Assembly: GCA_017451145.1 (NCBI GenBank)
Contig: JAFSSG010000029.1
Span: 1 to 18,129, forward strand
From: Clostridia bacterium
GTDB lineage: Bacteria; Bacillota_A; Clostridia; UBA1381
DNA: 18,129 bases
Direction of reading: 5' to 3'
A model generated the notes under the pieces. The model saw only the letters and a list, made by a program, of their open reading frames with translations, was not told the origin of the DNA and ran no database searches. A program made the translations under genes and the position numbers. Shown in pieces: positions 1-5,825 of the stretch (within the stretch, counting starts at the first letter, position 1; the number at the start of each line of letters is the position of its first letter).

Positions 1-2
1 AA

Positions 3-362
3 ATAACCAGAAATTCCGACGGCATTTTTTCCATAACCTTCAACGAGTCCTTCTATACGGGCGGGGTGCATCCTTTTGGCAGCTGTCTGTCATACACATA
101 TGACACGAAAACGGAAAAGGAACTGACTCTTTGCGAAATTTTAGGAAAAACGCAGAAGGAAACCGACGAATTTGTAATTGAAAACTTTTATAATGAGTAT
201 GAGGAAGAGGACCTTTGGGACCTTGAAGAAGAAGCACCGTATGTGTCATTCTATATGACAGAGGACGAGCTCATACTATACTTCCAGCAGTACCAGATAG
301 CACCGTATGCTATGGGATTCCCCGCGGTATCAATATTGCTTGACACACTCCCGAAAAGATAA
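3..362 (+). CDS. DUF4163/DUF3298 (RsiV/PdaC-like) protein, C-terminal part
   Basis: The frame is open from the left edge, so this is the last 119 residues of a longer protein cut by the window; an internal GTG at 66 is not the true start. The visible part opens with an 'FNESFYTGGVHPFG' segment, matching the 'YTGGAHP' pattern of the DUF4163 (PdaC N-terminal) fold. It ends with 'FYMTEDELILYFQQYQIAPY', matching the C-terminal signature of DUF3298, in which a strand-rich segment is followed by 'YxIAPYAxG'. The two domains occur together in extracytoplasmic proteins such as the lysozyme-sensing anti-sigma factor RsiV and the deacetylase PdaC of Bacillus. The exact role cannot be told because the N-terminus, which would show an anchor, lies outside. 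A terminator follows the stop codon directly, so this is the last gene of its unit. Confidence 0.75.
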   Translation: MTRNSDGIFSITFNESFYTGGVHPFGSCLSYTYDTKTEKELTLCEILGKTQKETDEFVIENFYNEYEEEDLWDLEEEAPYVSFYMTEDELILYFQQYQIAPYAMGFPAVSILLDTLPKR

Positions 363-370
363 AGACACAC

Positions 371-397
371 AAAAAAGAGCCTGACGGCTCTTTTTTT
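371..397 (+). terminator. Rho-independent terminator after the DUF3298 gene
   Basis: The stem is GAGCC/GGCTC (377-381 with 386-390) around a TGAC loop. It is extended by an A-run on the left pairing with a run of seven T on the right. It lies 9 bases after the stop codon. Confidence 0.9.
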
Positions 398-455
398 GAT
401 GCTGCTACGTAAAACCTTATCCCATAACACGCTTATAAATATCTGTGGGCGTATA

Positions 456-484
456 TTGACATTATAACTACATTGTGGTAAAGT
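456..484 (+). promoter_or_regulatory. Predicted sigma-A promoter of the SGNH/MBOAT unit
   Basis: A perfect -35 TTGACA (456-461) is separated by 17 bases from TAAAGT (479-484). The weak -10 is preceded by TG plus one base (TGG), giving an extended -10. It is about 45 bases upstream of the chosen start of the downstream gene and after the terminator of the previous gene. Confidence 0.6.
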
Positions 485-509
485 TACAGTGTTAAAAAAC
501 ACAGTAACT
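482..509 (+). promoter_or_regulatory. Inverted repeat in the leader of the SGNH/MBOAT unit, possible operator
   Basis: AGTTACAGTGTT (482-493) and AACACAGTAACT (498-509) form a 12-base inverted repeat with one mismatch and a four-A centre. It overlaps the -10 end and the expected transcription start, where a repressor would block initiation. No T-run follows, so it is not a terminator. It could also act as an RNA hairpin just upstream of the ribosome binding site at 518-523. The repeat is seen; the function is inferred. Confidence 0.5.
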
Positions 510-530
510 CCGTACATAAGGGGAAATAAT

Positions 531-1520
531 ATGAAGCAAAGAATAAAAAAAATATGCAAAATCTTTATATCGGGAGTTTTTGCGTTTTTGATTTTGACGG
601 CATTTTGTTATTTTTATTATAATGTACCTGTCCATAAGAATAACACAGACGGCAGTACCGATTATAAATGGGAACCGAATGTTTTTTATTCGCGTGGAAC
701 AGAGGGCTTTGCATCAGGAAGAACAAACAACGAGGGATTTGTTAACGTGCTTGATTATAATTCAGAAACGCCGATCGACATTTTAATTATGGGCTCATCG
801 CATATACAGGCGTTCGAGGTTCCGATAAGACAATCGACAACGAGCAGACTGCAGGAATTGACAGACAAAAACGTTTACAATATAGGCGTGTCCAGCCACG
901 GTTTTTCGACGTGTTGCTGTAATTTGGAGGCTGCGGCAGAAAAATACGAGCCCTCATACATTGTAATAGAAACAGGGACATGTTTTTTTAGCGAGGATAC
1001 ATTAAACGGAGTAATAAGCGGGACATTGGCGGAAATTCCGGCTCATACAGGCGGTATTGCCGCAAAATTGCAAAAAAATCAGTTTTTACGGCTCTTGTAT
1101 GCGCAGGTAGTAAATTATAACAAAAAACAACCGGCAGCAGAAGAAGATGCGGTGGTAAAGGATACGGCAGAAAAGAATAACGAGGAGCTGCTAACAAAAG
1201 TATTAGAAAAAGTTAAAGAAACAGCAACAAATCATGATGCAAAAATCATTATTGCATATCATCCGCCCGTTGCCGTTAATTCGGACGCCACTCTTATTAT
1301 AGGGGGCAACAGAGCCGCAGAAGAACAGTTTGCAAAAACGTGCAAAGAAAATGATATTTACTTTTTAAATATGAATGAACGTTTTGCGGAAGAGTACGAA
1401 AAATCATACATTTTGCCGTATGGATTTATAAATACTACGGTAGGAAGCGGTCATCTGAACAAATATGGGCATAAAATGATGGCAGAAGAATTGTATAAAA
1501 TTATTTTGGAGGTGGAGTAA
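531..1520 (+). CDS. Membrane-anchored SGNH-hydrolase-like protein, MBOAT partner
   Basis: This 329-residue protein starts at ATG 531, seven bases after an AAGGGG ribosome binding site. The upstream in-frame GTG at 489 lies inside the leader dyad and has no ribosome site. A basic N-terminus and one hydrophobic segment (about residues 7-30) anchor it, with the rest outside the cell. 'IMGSSHIQAF' (Ser90 in the nucleophile place of a GDS-like block), 'NIGVSSHGFS' (block II) and 'GHLNKYGHKMMAE' at the C-terminus (His308) follow the SGNH order. The active site is atypical: GDS is GSS, there is no GxND, and the position three before His308 is Gly instead of the catalytic Asp. Its stop overlaps the MBOAT start (TAATG). 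By analogy with AlgI/AlgJ/AlgX and DltB/DltD pairs, it probably helps transfer acyl groups to a surface polymer. The substrate is unknown. Confidence 0.75.
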   Translation: MKQRIKKICKIFISGVFAFLILTAFCYFYYNVPVHKNNTDGSTDYKWEPNVFYSRGTEGFASGRTNNEGFVNVLDYNSETPIDILIMGSSHIQAFEVPIRQSTTSRLQELTDKNVYNIGVSSHGFSTCCCNLEAAAEKYEPSYIVIETGTCFFSEDTLNGVISGTLAEIPAHTGGIAAKLQKNQFLRLLYAQVVNYNKKQPAAEEDAVVKDTAEKNNEELLTKVLEKVKETATNHDAKIIIAYHPPVAVNSDATLIIGGNRAAEEQFAKTCKENDIYFLNMNERFAEEYEKSYILPYGFINTTVGSGHLNKYGHKMMAEELYKIILEVE

Positions 1521-2905
1521 TGTCCTTTGCATCGATTGAATTTTTGCTTTTCTTCGGGTTTGTGCTGGTAGTGACGGCAGTTCTTGAACATAAGTTTTCG
1601 GCACGTATAAAGGAAGCTTTTTTGCTCTTGGCGAGTTACTTTTTCTACGGATATTGGGATTGGCGATTCTGTTTTTTATTGCTGTTTGTGACGGTTTCAT
1701 CATATTTTACGGCAAAAAATTCACATAAAAAATTCGCATATATTTCGGGAGTGGTAATTCCGCTTGTAGTACTTGGCTTTTTCAAATATTTTAATTTTTT
1801 TCTTGATTCGGCGTCAAAGCTTATTGGAAAAGATTTGGGAGTGCTGAGAATTATTCTCCCGGTGGGGATTTCTTTCTACACATTTCAGGCATTAAGCTAC
1901 GTTATTGACGTAAATAGAGGAAAAATAGAAGCAGAAAACGATTTCACTAAACTTGCCCTTTATATCAGCTTTTTCCCTCAACTTGTTGCAGGTCCGATTG
2001 TCAGAGCGGCAGACTTTTTGCCCCAGCTCAGACAAGACAGAAAGGTAGAGCTAAAAAACATCAAATGGGGTGTTCAGGTATTTGTGTTCGGGTTATTTAA
2101 AAAAATTGTTATTGCCGACCATCTCTCAGTATTTGTCGATGATGTTTACAGCAAACCGGCGGCATTTCATTGGGCAACCATCATTTTGGCGATAATTGCA
2201 TATTCCATTCAGATTTATTTCGACTTTTCGGGATATTCGGATATGGCGATAGGCTGTGCAAAATGTCTGGGATATGATTTTAATAAAAACTTCAATTTGC
2301 CATATATTTCGCAGAATGTAACGGAATTTTGGCGAAGATGGCACATAAGCCTATCGACGTGGCTGAAAGAGTATCTTTATATTCCGCTCGGGGGTCACAG
2401 AAAAGGAAAAGCACGTCAGTACATAAACCTGTTTTTAACAATGCTGCTCGGCGGACTTTGGCACGGAGCAAATTGGACCTTTGTGTTTTGGGGAGCAATC
2501 AACGGAGCGGCTTTGTGTGTAGATAAGGTAAGACGAAAGAAAAAACAACAAGGTGTAACAAAAATCATCAATATAATTGCAACATTTCTTTTCATAACAT
2601 TCACGTGGATATTTTTCCGTGCCGAGTCCTTTGAGGTTGCAGGGGCGGTGATAAAAGGCATATTCACGCTTCAAAACGGCATAAAACAACCATTTACATG
2701 GGCTTTTGTCGCACTTGCGGTTTTATCTGTTGCTACGGTGATGGCAGAGAATAAATCAAAAAAAGAGAAGAAAGAAACAGATGGCTATTATCCGATACTT
2801 GATTTGAATAGCGTGTGGGGACTTACCGCATTTTTTGTGGAAATAGGACTTATTTTTGCACTTGCATATACCGGCGAAAACCCGTTTGTTTATTTCCAAT
2901 TCTAA
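1520..2905 (+). CDS. MBOAT family O-acyltransferase (AlgI/DltB type)
   Basis: This 461-residue polytopic membrane protein begins inside the stop codon of the SGNH gene and has GGAGGTGG as ribosome site. Many hydrophobic helices are visible from residue 5 onward. The family signatures are clear: 'FYTFQALSYVIDV' and 'YISFFPQLVAGPIVRAADFL' in the first half, 'FWRRWHISLSTWLKEYLYIP' with His275, and 'LGGLWHGANWTFVFWG' with the invariant His315. Length is typical of AlgI-like proteins. Such enzymes pass an acyl (usually acetyl) group from the cytoplasm across the membrane to a partner that loads it on an exopolysaccharide, teichoic acid or peptidoglycan. The overlapping SGNH gene is the natural partner. 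No polysaccharide biosynthesis genes flank it, so the target polymer cannot be read from the context. Confidence 0.93.
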   Translation: MSFASIEFLLFFGFVLVVTAVLEHKFSARIKEAFLLLASYFFYGYWDWRFCFLLLFVTVSSYFTAKNSHKKFAYISGVVIPLVVLGFFKYFNFFLDSASKLIGKDLGVLRIILPVGISFYTFQALSYVIDVNRGKIEAENDFTKLALYISFFPQLVAGPIVRAADFLPQLRQDRKVELKNIKWGVQVFVFGLFKKIVIADHLSVFVDDVYSKPAAFHWATIILAIIAYSIQIYFDFSGYSDMAIGCAKCLGYDFNKNFNLPYISQNVTEFWRRWHISLSTWLKEYLYIPLGGHRKGKARQYINLFLTMLLGGLWHGANWTFVFWGAINGAALCVDKVRRKKKQQGVTKIINIIATFLFITFTWIFFRAESFEVAGAVIKGIFTLQNGIKQPFTWAFVALAVLSVATVMAENKSKKEKKETDGYYPILDLNSVWGLTAFFVEIGLIFALAYTGENPFVYFQF

Positions 2906-2958
2906 TCATAAAACACATATAGAAAAAAAGCTAAAACAGGAAAAGAAGCAACCAAAAT

Positions 2959-3037
2959 CGCAAAAAGGTGGTAGTGAGCCAACGGCGTCATGAGTGCGTT
3001 TACAAGCGAATAGCCGACGCGAACGAGCCTTTTTGCG
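2959..3037. repeat. Structured non-coding block with inverted repeat arms
   Basis: CGCAAAAAGG (2959-2968) and CCTTTTTGCG (3028-3037) are perfect 10-base inverted arms around 59 bases. The interior contains a smaller pair, GCGTC (2985-2989) with GACGC (3016-3020). Similar stretches GGTGGTAGTGAGCC (about 2967-2980) and AAGGTAGTGGGCGG (about 3052-3065) form an imperfect direct repeat. The sequence is visibly richer in G and C than the flanking genes. A 62-codon minus-strand frame crosses it (2906-3094) but its Cys/Phe/Arg-rich product looks non-biological. It may be a copy of an interspersed repeat or an RNA segment downstream of the tRNA. Neither can be proven from one copy. Confidence 0.4.
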
Positions 3038-3080
3038 AAACAAGGAGCAGCAAGGTAGTGGGCGGATGTTTTTCTGCAAA

Positions 3081-3110
3081 GAAAAACGGAGCAAAGCGAA
3101 CTTTGCTCCG
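3081..3110 (-). terminator. Rho-independent terminator of tRNA-Thr
   Basis: On the minus strand, a 10-base-pair stem CGGAGCAAAG/CTTTGCTCCG with a TTCG tetraloop is followed by TTTTTC. It begins four bases after the tRNA 3' end. Confidence 0.9.
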
Positions 3111-3113
3111 ACG

Positions 3114-3189
3114 TGGAGCTGGTGACGAGACTTGAACTTGCGACCTGCGCATTACGAATGCGCTGCTCTACCGACTGAGCTACACCAGC
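3114..3189 (-). tRNA. tRNA-Thr (anticodon CGU)
   Basis: The minus strand folds as a full cloverleaf. The acceptor stem is GCTGGTG/CACCAGC. The D arm contains GCTCAGTCGGTAGAGC. The anticodon stem is GCGCA/TGCGC around TTCGTAA, so the anticodon is CGT, reading ACG (threonine). The T arm has TTCAAGT. The discriminator is T and CCA is encoded. The total length is 76 bases with a short variable loop. It lies 38 bases after the yqeY stop on the same strand with no clear promoter of its own, so it is probably transcribed with rpsU-yqeY. Confidence 0.97.
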
Positions 3190-3198
3190 GAATATTAT

Positions 3199-3220
3199 GG
3201 GGAGAGTAAAAACTCTCCCC
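3199..3220. terminator. Strong hairpin between yqeY and tRNA-Thr
   Basis: GGGGAGAGT (3199-3207) and ACTCTCCCC (3212-3220) make a perfect 9-base-pair stem with an AAAA loop. On the plus strand it is followed by GTTGTTTTTA, so it may stop plus-strand transcripts coming from the MBOAT gene. On the minus strand only ATAATATT follows, a poor T-tract, so it may leak there or mark an RNA processing point before the tRNA. Confidence 0.55.
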
Positions 3221-3227
3221 GTTGTTT

Positions 3228-3671
3228 TTACGATAACAATTTCTTTGCGATTTCGTTTATCATTCTGCCGTCTGCCTTTCCGACAGTCTGAGCTTTTGCC
3301 TCTTGCATAACCTTTCCCATATCCTTCATTGATGTTGCACCCAACTTTGCTATTATATCCTTTAAGATATCTTCAAGCTCGTCGGGGGAAAGTTGCTTTG
3401 GCAAATATTCCATCAAAACATCCATTTCCGCCTTTAATTCGGCGATCAAATCTTCTCGTCCGCTCTTTTCGTAATCGGGGAGAGAGTCCTTGCGTTGCTT
3501 TAACTGCTTTGCAATAACCTCTAAAACACCGTTATCGTCAAGAGTTACCTTGTTATCCTTTTCTACCTGCAGTACACCTGCTCTTACGAACTGTACCACA
3601 TTTTTGCGGACGGTATTTTTATTTTTCATTGCCTCTTTTAAATCAAGGGCAAGTTTTTCCTTTAAGGTCAT
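3228..3671 (-). CDS. yqeY: GatB/YqeY domain protein
   Basis: This 147-residue protein matches the YqeY family in full length: an N-terminal 'LKEAMKNKNTVRKNVVQFVR', a central 'QLKQRKDSLPDYEKSGREDL', and a C-terminal 'MGKVMQEAKAQTVGKADGRM' segment. The family shares its helical C-terminal domain with the tail of GatB, the amidotransferase subunit that makes Gln-tRNA or Asn-tRNA, and is thought to contact tRNA. Its precise function is not established. It follows rpsU with an 8-base gap, the usual rpsU-yqeY arrangement in Firmicutes, and its stop is 38 bases before tRNA-Thr. It is soluble, with no signal peptide. The start at 3671 is preceded by a modest AGGT-type ribosome site overlapping the rpsU stop, suggesting translational coupling. 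Confidence 0.93.
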   Translation of the reverse strand: MTLKEKLALDLKEAMKNKNTVRKNVVQFVRAGVLQVEKDNKVTLDDNGVLEVIAKQLKQRKDSLPDYEKSGREDLIAELKAEMDVLMEYLPKQLSPDELEDILKDIIAKLGATSMKDMGKVMQEAKAQTVGKADGRMINEIAKKLLS

Positions 3672-3679
3672 TTTCTTAC

Positions 3680-3856
3680 CTATTTAAACTTTCTTTTACG
3701 AGCCGCCTCGGACTTTTTCTTACGCTTTACGCTCGGCTTTTCGTAATGCTCACGTTTTCTAATTTCTGACATAACTCCGGACTTTGCACATTGACGCTTA
3801 AATCTTCTTAATGCACTGTCCAAAGATTCATTCTCTTTAACACGAACTTCTGACAT
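3680..3856 (-). CDS. rpsU: 30S ribosomal protein S21
   Basis: This short gene was read by hand on the minus strand. It encodes 58 residues beginning '[20 protein letters not shown]', then '[20 protein letters not shown]', ending in a Lys/Arg-rich tail. That is the S21 family at its normal Firmicute length. S21 sits on the 30S platform near the 3' end of 16S rRNA and aids initiation. A very strong GGAGGGAGGG ribosome site precedes the ATG. The leader also has a small hairpin (AAACAG/CTGTTT, 3879-3897) just upstream of that site. It is the first gene of the unit rpsU-yqeY-tRNA-Thr and has its own promoter at 3931-3960. Confidence 0.97.
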   Translation of the reverse strand: MSEVRVKENESLDSALRRFKRQCAKSGVMSEIRKREHYEKPSVKRKKKSEAARKRKFK

Positions 3857-3930
3857 TTGTATTTCCCTCCCTCCGGCAAAACAGATTCCGGCTGTTTGAT
3901 GGATAATATGGAAATTATACCACGCTAATC

Positions 3931-3960
3931 ATTATAACTCATTTTCCGTGTGCTTGTCAA
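3931..3960 (-). promoter_or_regulatory. Predicted sigma-A promoter of rpsU
   Basis: Minus strand TTGACA (3955-3960) and TATAAT (3931-3936) are both perfect hexamers separated by 18 bases. The expected start is about 70 bases before the rpsU ATG. Confidence 0.85.
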
Positions 3961-3993
3961 GTTTTTCAGTTAAATTTTAAAAATTTCGGGAAA

Positions 3994-4338
3994 TTAACCT
4001 GCGGGCCATGAAAATTTTCTTCCACCCATCAAATGAAAATGCAGATGCTTTACCGATTGCAGACCGTCCTCTCCGCAGTTGTTTACAACGCGGTAGCCGT
4101 TCTCGTCAAAGCCGAGCGCTTTTGCGATTTTTGGGATAACCTCGAAAATTTTTGCAACATATTCAGAGTTCTCGGGAGTTATTTCGTTTGCCGATGCAAG
4201 ATGCAGTTTCGGCACAATCACGATATGGTGAGGTGCTTGAGGGGAAATGTCGTTAAAGGCATAAACCATATCGTCCTCATAGACCTTGGTTGACGGAATT
4301 TCTCCGTTTATGATTTTACAAAACAAACAATCATTCAT
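3994..4338 (-). CDS. hinT: HIT family nucleotide-binding protein (HinT-like)
   Basis: This 114-residue protein has the full histidine triad pattern 'HLHFHLMGG' with His98, His100 and His102; the last is the family nucleophile. 'CLFCKIINGEIPSTKVYED' at the start and 'DISPQAPHHIVIVPK' (residues 30-44) are the usual HinT segments. The family hydrolyses purine nucleoside phosphoramidates and adenylated lysine; the cellular role is poorly defined. The C-terminus ends 'KFSWPAG', the normal short tail. The ATG overlaps the nth stop by four bases (ATGA) and AAAGGAG precedes it inside nth, so it is co-transcribed and probably translationally coupled with nth. No good terminator is seen after it; the rpsU promoter begins 34 bases away. 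Confidence 0.95.
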   Translation of the reverse strand: MNDCLFCKIINGEIPSTKVYEDDMVYAFNDISPQAPHHIVIVPKLHLASANEITPENSEYVAKIFEVIPKIAKALGFDENGYRVVNNCGEDGLQSVKHLHFHLMGGRKFSWPAG

Positions 4339-4979
4339 TTTTTTGCTCCTTTCAAGCTATATTCTCTGCAAAATTTATTAAGACGGCAGTCTTCGCATTT
4401 TGGCGAACGTGCCGTACAAATATTTCTTCCGTGTGCCACGAGCCTGTGGCAAAAATCACTCTGTTCCTCCGGCGGAATCAGTTTTTTTAAGTCCTGCTCG
4501 ATTTTTTCTGGCGAGGAATTTTTCGTAAGCCCGATTCTGTTTGAAAGCCTTATACAATGCGTATCTACGACAACTGCAGGTTTTCCGAAAATGTCGCCCA
4601 AAACAAGATTTGCGGTTTTTCTGCCCGTTCCGGCAAGTGTCAAAAGCCCCTCCATAGTGTCGGGAATCTCGCCGCCGAAGTCGGACAGGATTTTTTTACA
4701 ACAGGCGATTATATTTTTCGCCTTGTTTCTGTAAAATCCCGTAGAGCGTATATCTTCGCAAAGCTCCTCATAATCGGCATTTGCAAAGGCGGAGCAATCG
4801 GGATATTTCTTAAAAAGTGTTTTTGTTACGATATTAACACGGGCGTCGGTGCATTGTGCCGAAAGCTGTGTCGCAATTAAAAGCTCGACAGGGGAGCTGT
4901 ATTCCAGAGTACAGCGTACGTTGGGATACAGTTCTTTTAAGACTTTTACAGCACTTTCCGAACGGTCCTTTTTTGTCAT
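4335..4979 (-). CDS. nth: Endonuclease III (DNA glycosylase/AP lyase)
   Basis: This 214-residue base-excision repair enzyme removes oxidised pyrimidines and cleaves at the abasic site. The helix-hairpin-helix segment 'LAGTGRKTANLVLGDIFG' carries the catalytic Lys121, and 'VVDTHCIRL' carries Asp139. The C-terminal [4Fe-4S] cluster ligands are Cys188, Cys195, Cys198 and Cys204 in the exact C-x6-C-x2-C-x5-C spacing. Length matches the E. coli and Bacillus enzymes (about 211-219). The start is at ATG 4979, preceded by GAGGTG. It is the first gene of the nth-hinT unit, with a promoter at 5003-5031. No frameshift or missing residue is visible. Confidence 0.97.
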   Translation of the reverse strand: MTKKDRSESAVKVLKELYPNVRCTLEYSSPVELLIATQLSAQCTDARVNIVTKTLFKKYPDCSAFANADYEELCEDIRSTGFYRNKAKNIIACCKKILSDFGGEIPDTMEGLLTLAGTGRKTANLVLGDIFGKPAVVVDTHCIRLSNRIGLTKNSSPEKIEQDLKKLIPPEEQSDFCHRLVAHGRNICTARSPKCEDCRLNKFCREYSLKGAKK

Positions 4980-5002
4980 AACTCACACCTCGCAATAAAA
5001 GT

Positions 5003-5031
5003 ATTATACAACCATACGCCAAAAAATTCAA
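5003..5031 (-). promoter_or_regulatory. Predicted sigma-A promoter of nth-hinT
   Basis: Minus strand TTGAAT (5026-5031) and TATAAT (5003-5008) are spaced 17 bases apart. The expected start is about 15-20 bases before the nth ATG. It is divergent from the promoter at 5070-5098. Confidence 0.8.
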
Positions 5032-5069
5032 TAATCTGACCAAAAAAAATAAAGATAGGCAAAAATATA

Positions 5070-5098
5070 TTGATTTCTTGCCAAAACGGTGATATAAT
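5070..5098 (+). promoter_or_regulatory. Predicted sigma-A promoter of the Wzz/BY-kinase unit
   Basis: TTGATT (5070-5075) and TATAAT (5093-5098) have 17-base spacing. Transcription should start near 5105, which rules out the upstream ATG at 5070 and makes the ATG at 5109 nearly leaderless. This supports the TTG start at 5130. Confidence 0.8.
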
Positions 5099-5129
5099 AA
5101 GAAAAAGTATGCCTTTGGGAGATGATTTT

Positions 5130-5825
5130 TTGAACGAGAAGATAGGAATTGCCGACATTATAGATATGATGATACGTCGTTGGTGGATATGGGCGATTTG
5201 TGCCATAGTTTTCAGCATCGGTGCATTTATTTATACGCAGGTTTTTGTTGAACCGCTTTACAGAAGCGACGGCACACTTTATGTAAATGCTCAGAGAACG
5301 CAGGACATTGACATTACTCAAGGAGATATGACCTCTTCTCAGGCACTTGTTAAAACATACCAAGAAATACTGAGCCGACGGACATTTCTCTCCCAGGTTT
5401 CTGCCGATTTGGAGGGAAGGTATTCGGTAGGACAGCTAAAGAGTATGATTTCATATAGTGCGGTAAACGATACGCAGATTTTGGAAGTAAGGGTCGTGGG
5501 TAAAATTCCTGAGGACGTCTGTGCAGTTTGCAACAGCATTTTAACACATGCACCGGACGAGCTTATCCGCGTAATAAATGCAGGATCTGTAAAAATCCTT
5601 GATAAAGGACAGGTTCCAAAATCTCCGTTTTCGCCGAATGTAAAGCAAAATGCTCTTGTAGCTCTTGTGCTTGGCATAGGCGTAGGTGCAGGAATAATAC
5701 TTCTTTTGGAGCTTTTCGATACGAGAATCAAGTCGAGAGAGGATATCAGCAAAAGATTCCCCGAGCCCTTGCTTGGTGAGATTCCGGCATTTATACAGGT
5801 TGAGGAAGTAGGTGCTGAAAAATGA
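5130..5825 (+). CDS. Wzz-family polysaccharide chain-length/BY-kinase modulator
   Basis: This 231-residue protein is read from TTG 5130, which has GGGAG eight bases upstream; longer in-frame starts (5070, 5109) conflict with the promoter. It is built like CapA/YveK/YwqC: a short cytoplasmic N-terminus, a first membrane helix (about residues 18-38), an outer domain, the proline-containing 'VPKSPFSPN' before a second helix (about 174-196), and a cytoplasmic tail. In Firmicutes such modulators bind and activate a separate BY-type tyrosine kinase and set the length of capsule or exopolysaccharide chains. The next gene is that kinase, overlapping by four bases (ATGA). No sugar transferase, flippase or polymerase genes follow in this window. 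Confidence 0.9.
   Translation: MNEKIGIADIIDMMIRRWWIWAICAIVFSIGAFIYTQVFVEPLYRSDGTLYVNAQRTQDIDITQGDMTSSQALVKTYQEILSRRTFLSQVSADLEGRYSVGQLKSMISYSAVNDTQILEVRVVGKIPEDVCAVCNSILTHAPDELIRVINAGSVKILDKGQVPKSPFSPNVKQNALVALVLGIGVGAGIILLLELFDTRIKSREDISKRFPEPLLGEIPAFIQVEEVGAEK

Noticed and set aside
489..530. GTG start adding 14 residues to the SGNH-like protein
   Set aside because: It lies within the leader dyad near the predicted transcript start and has no ribosome site; ATG 531 has AAGGGG.
2906..3094. 62-codon minus-strand frame after the MBOAT gene
   Set aside because: It has Cys/Phe/Arg-rich, low-plausibility composition, no ribosome site, and crosses inverted repeats and the tRNA terminator.
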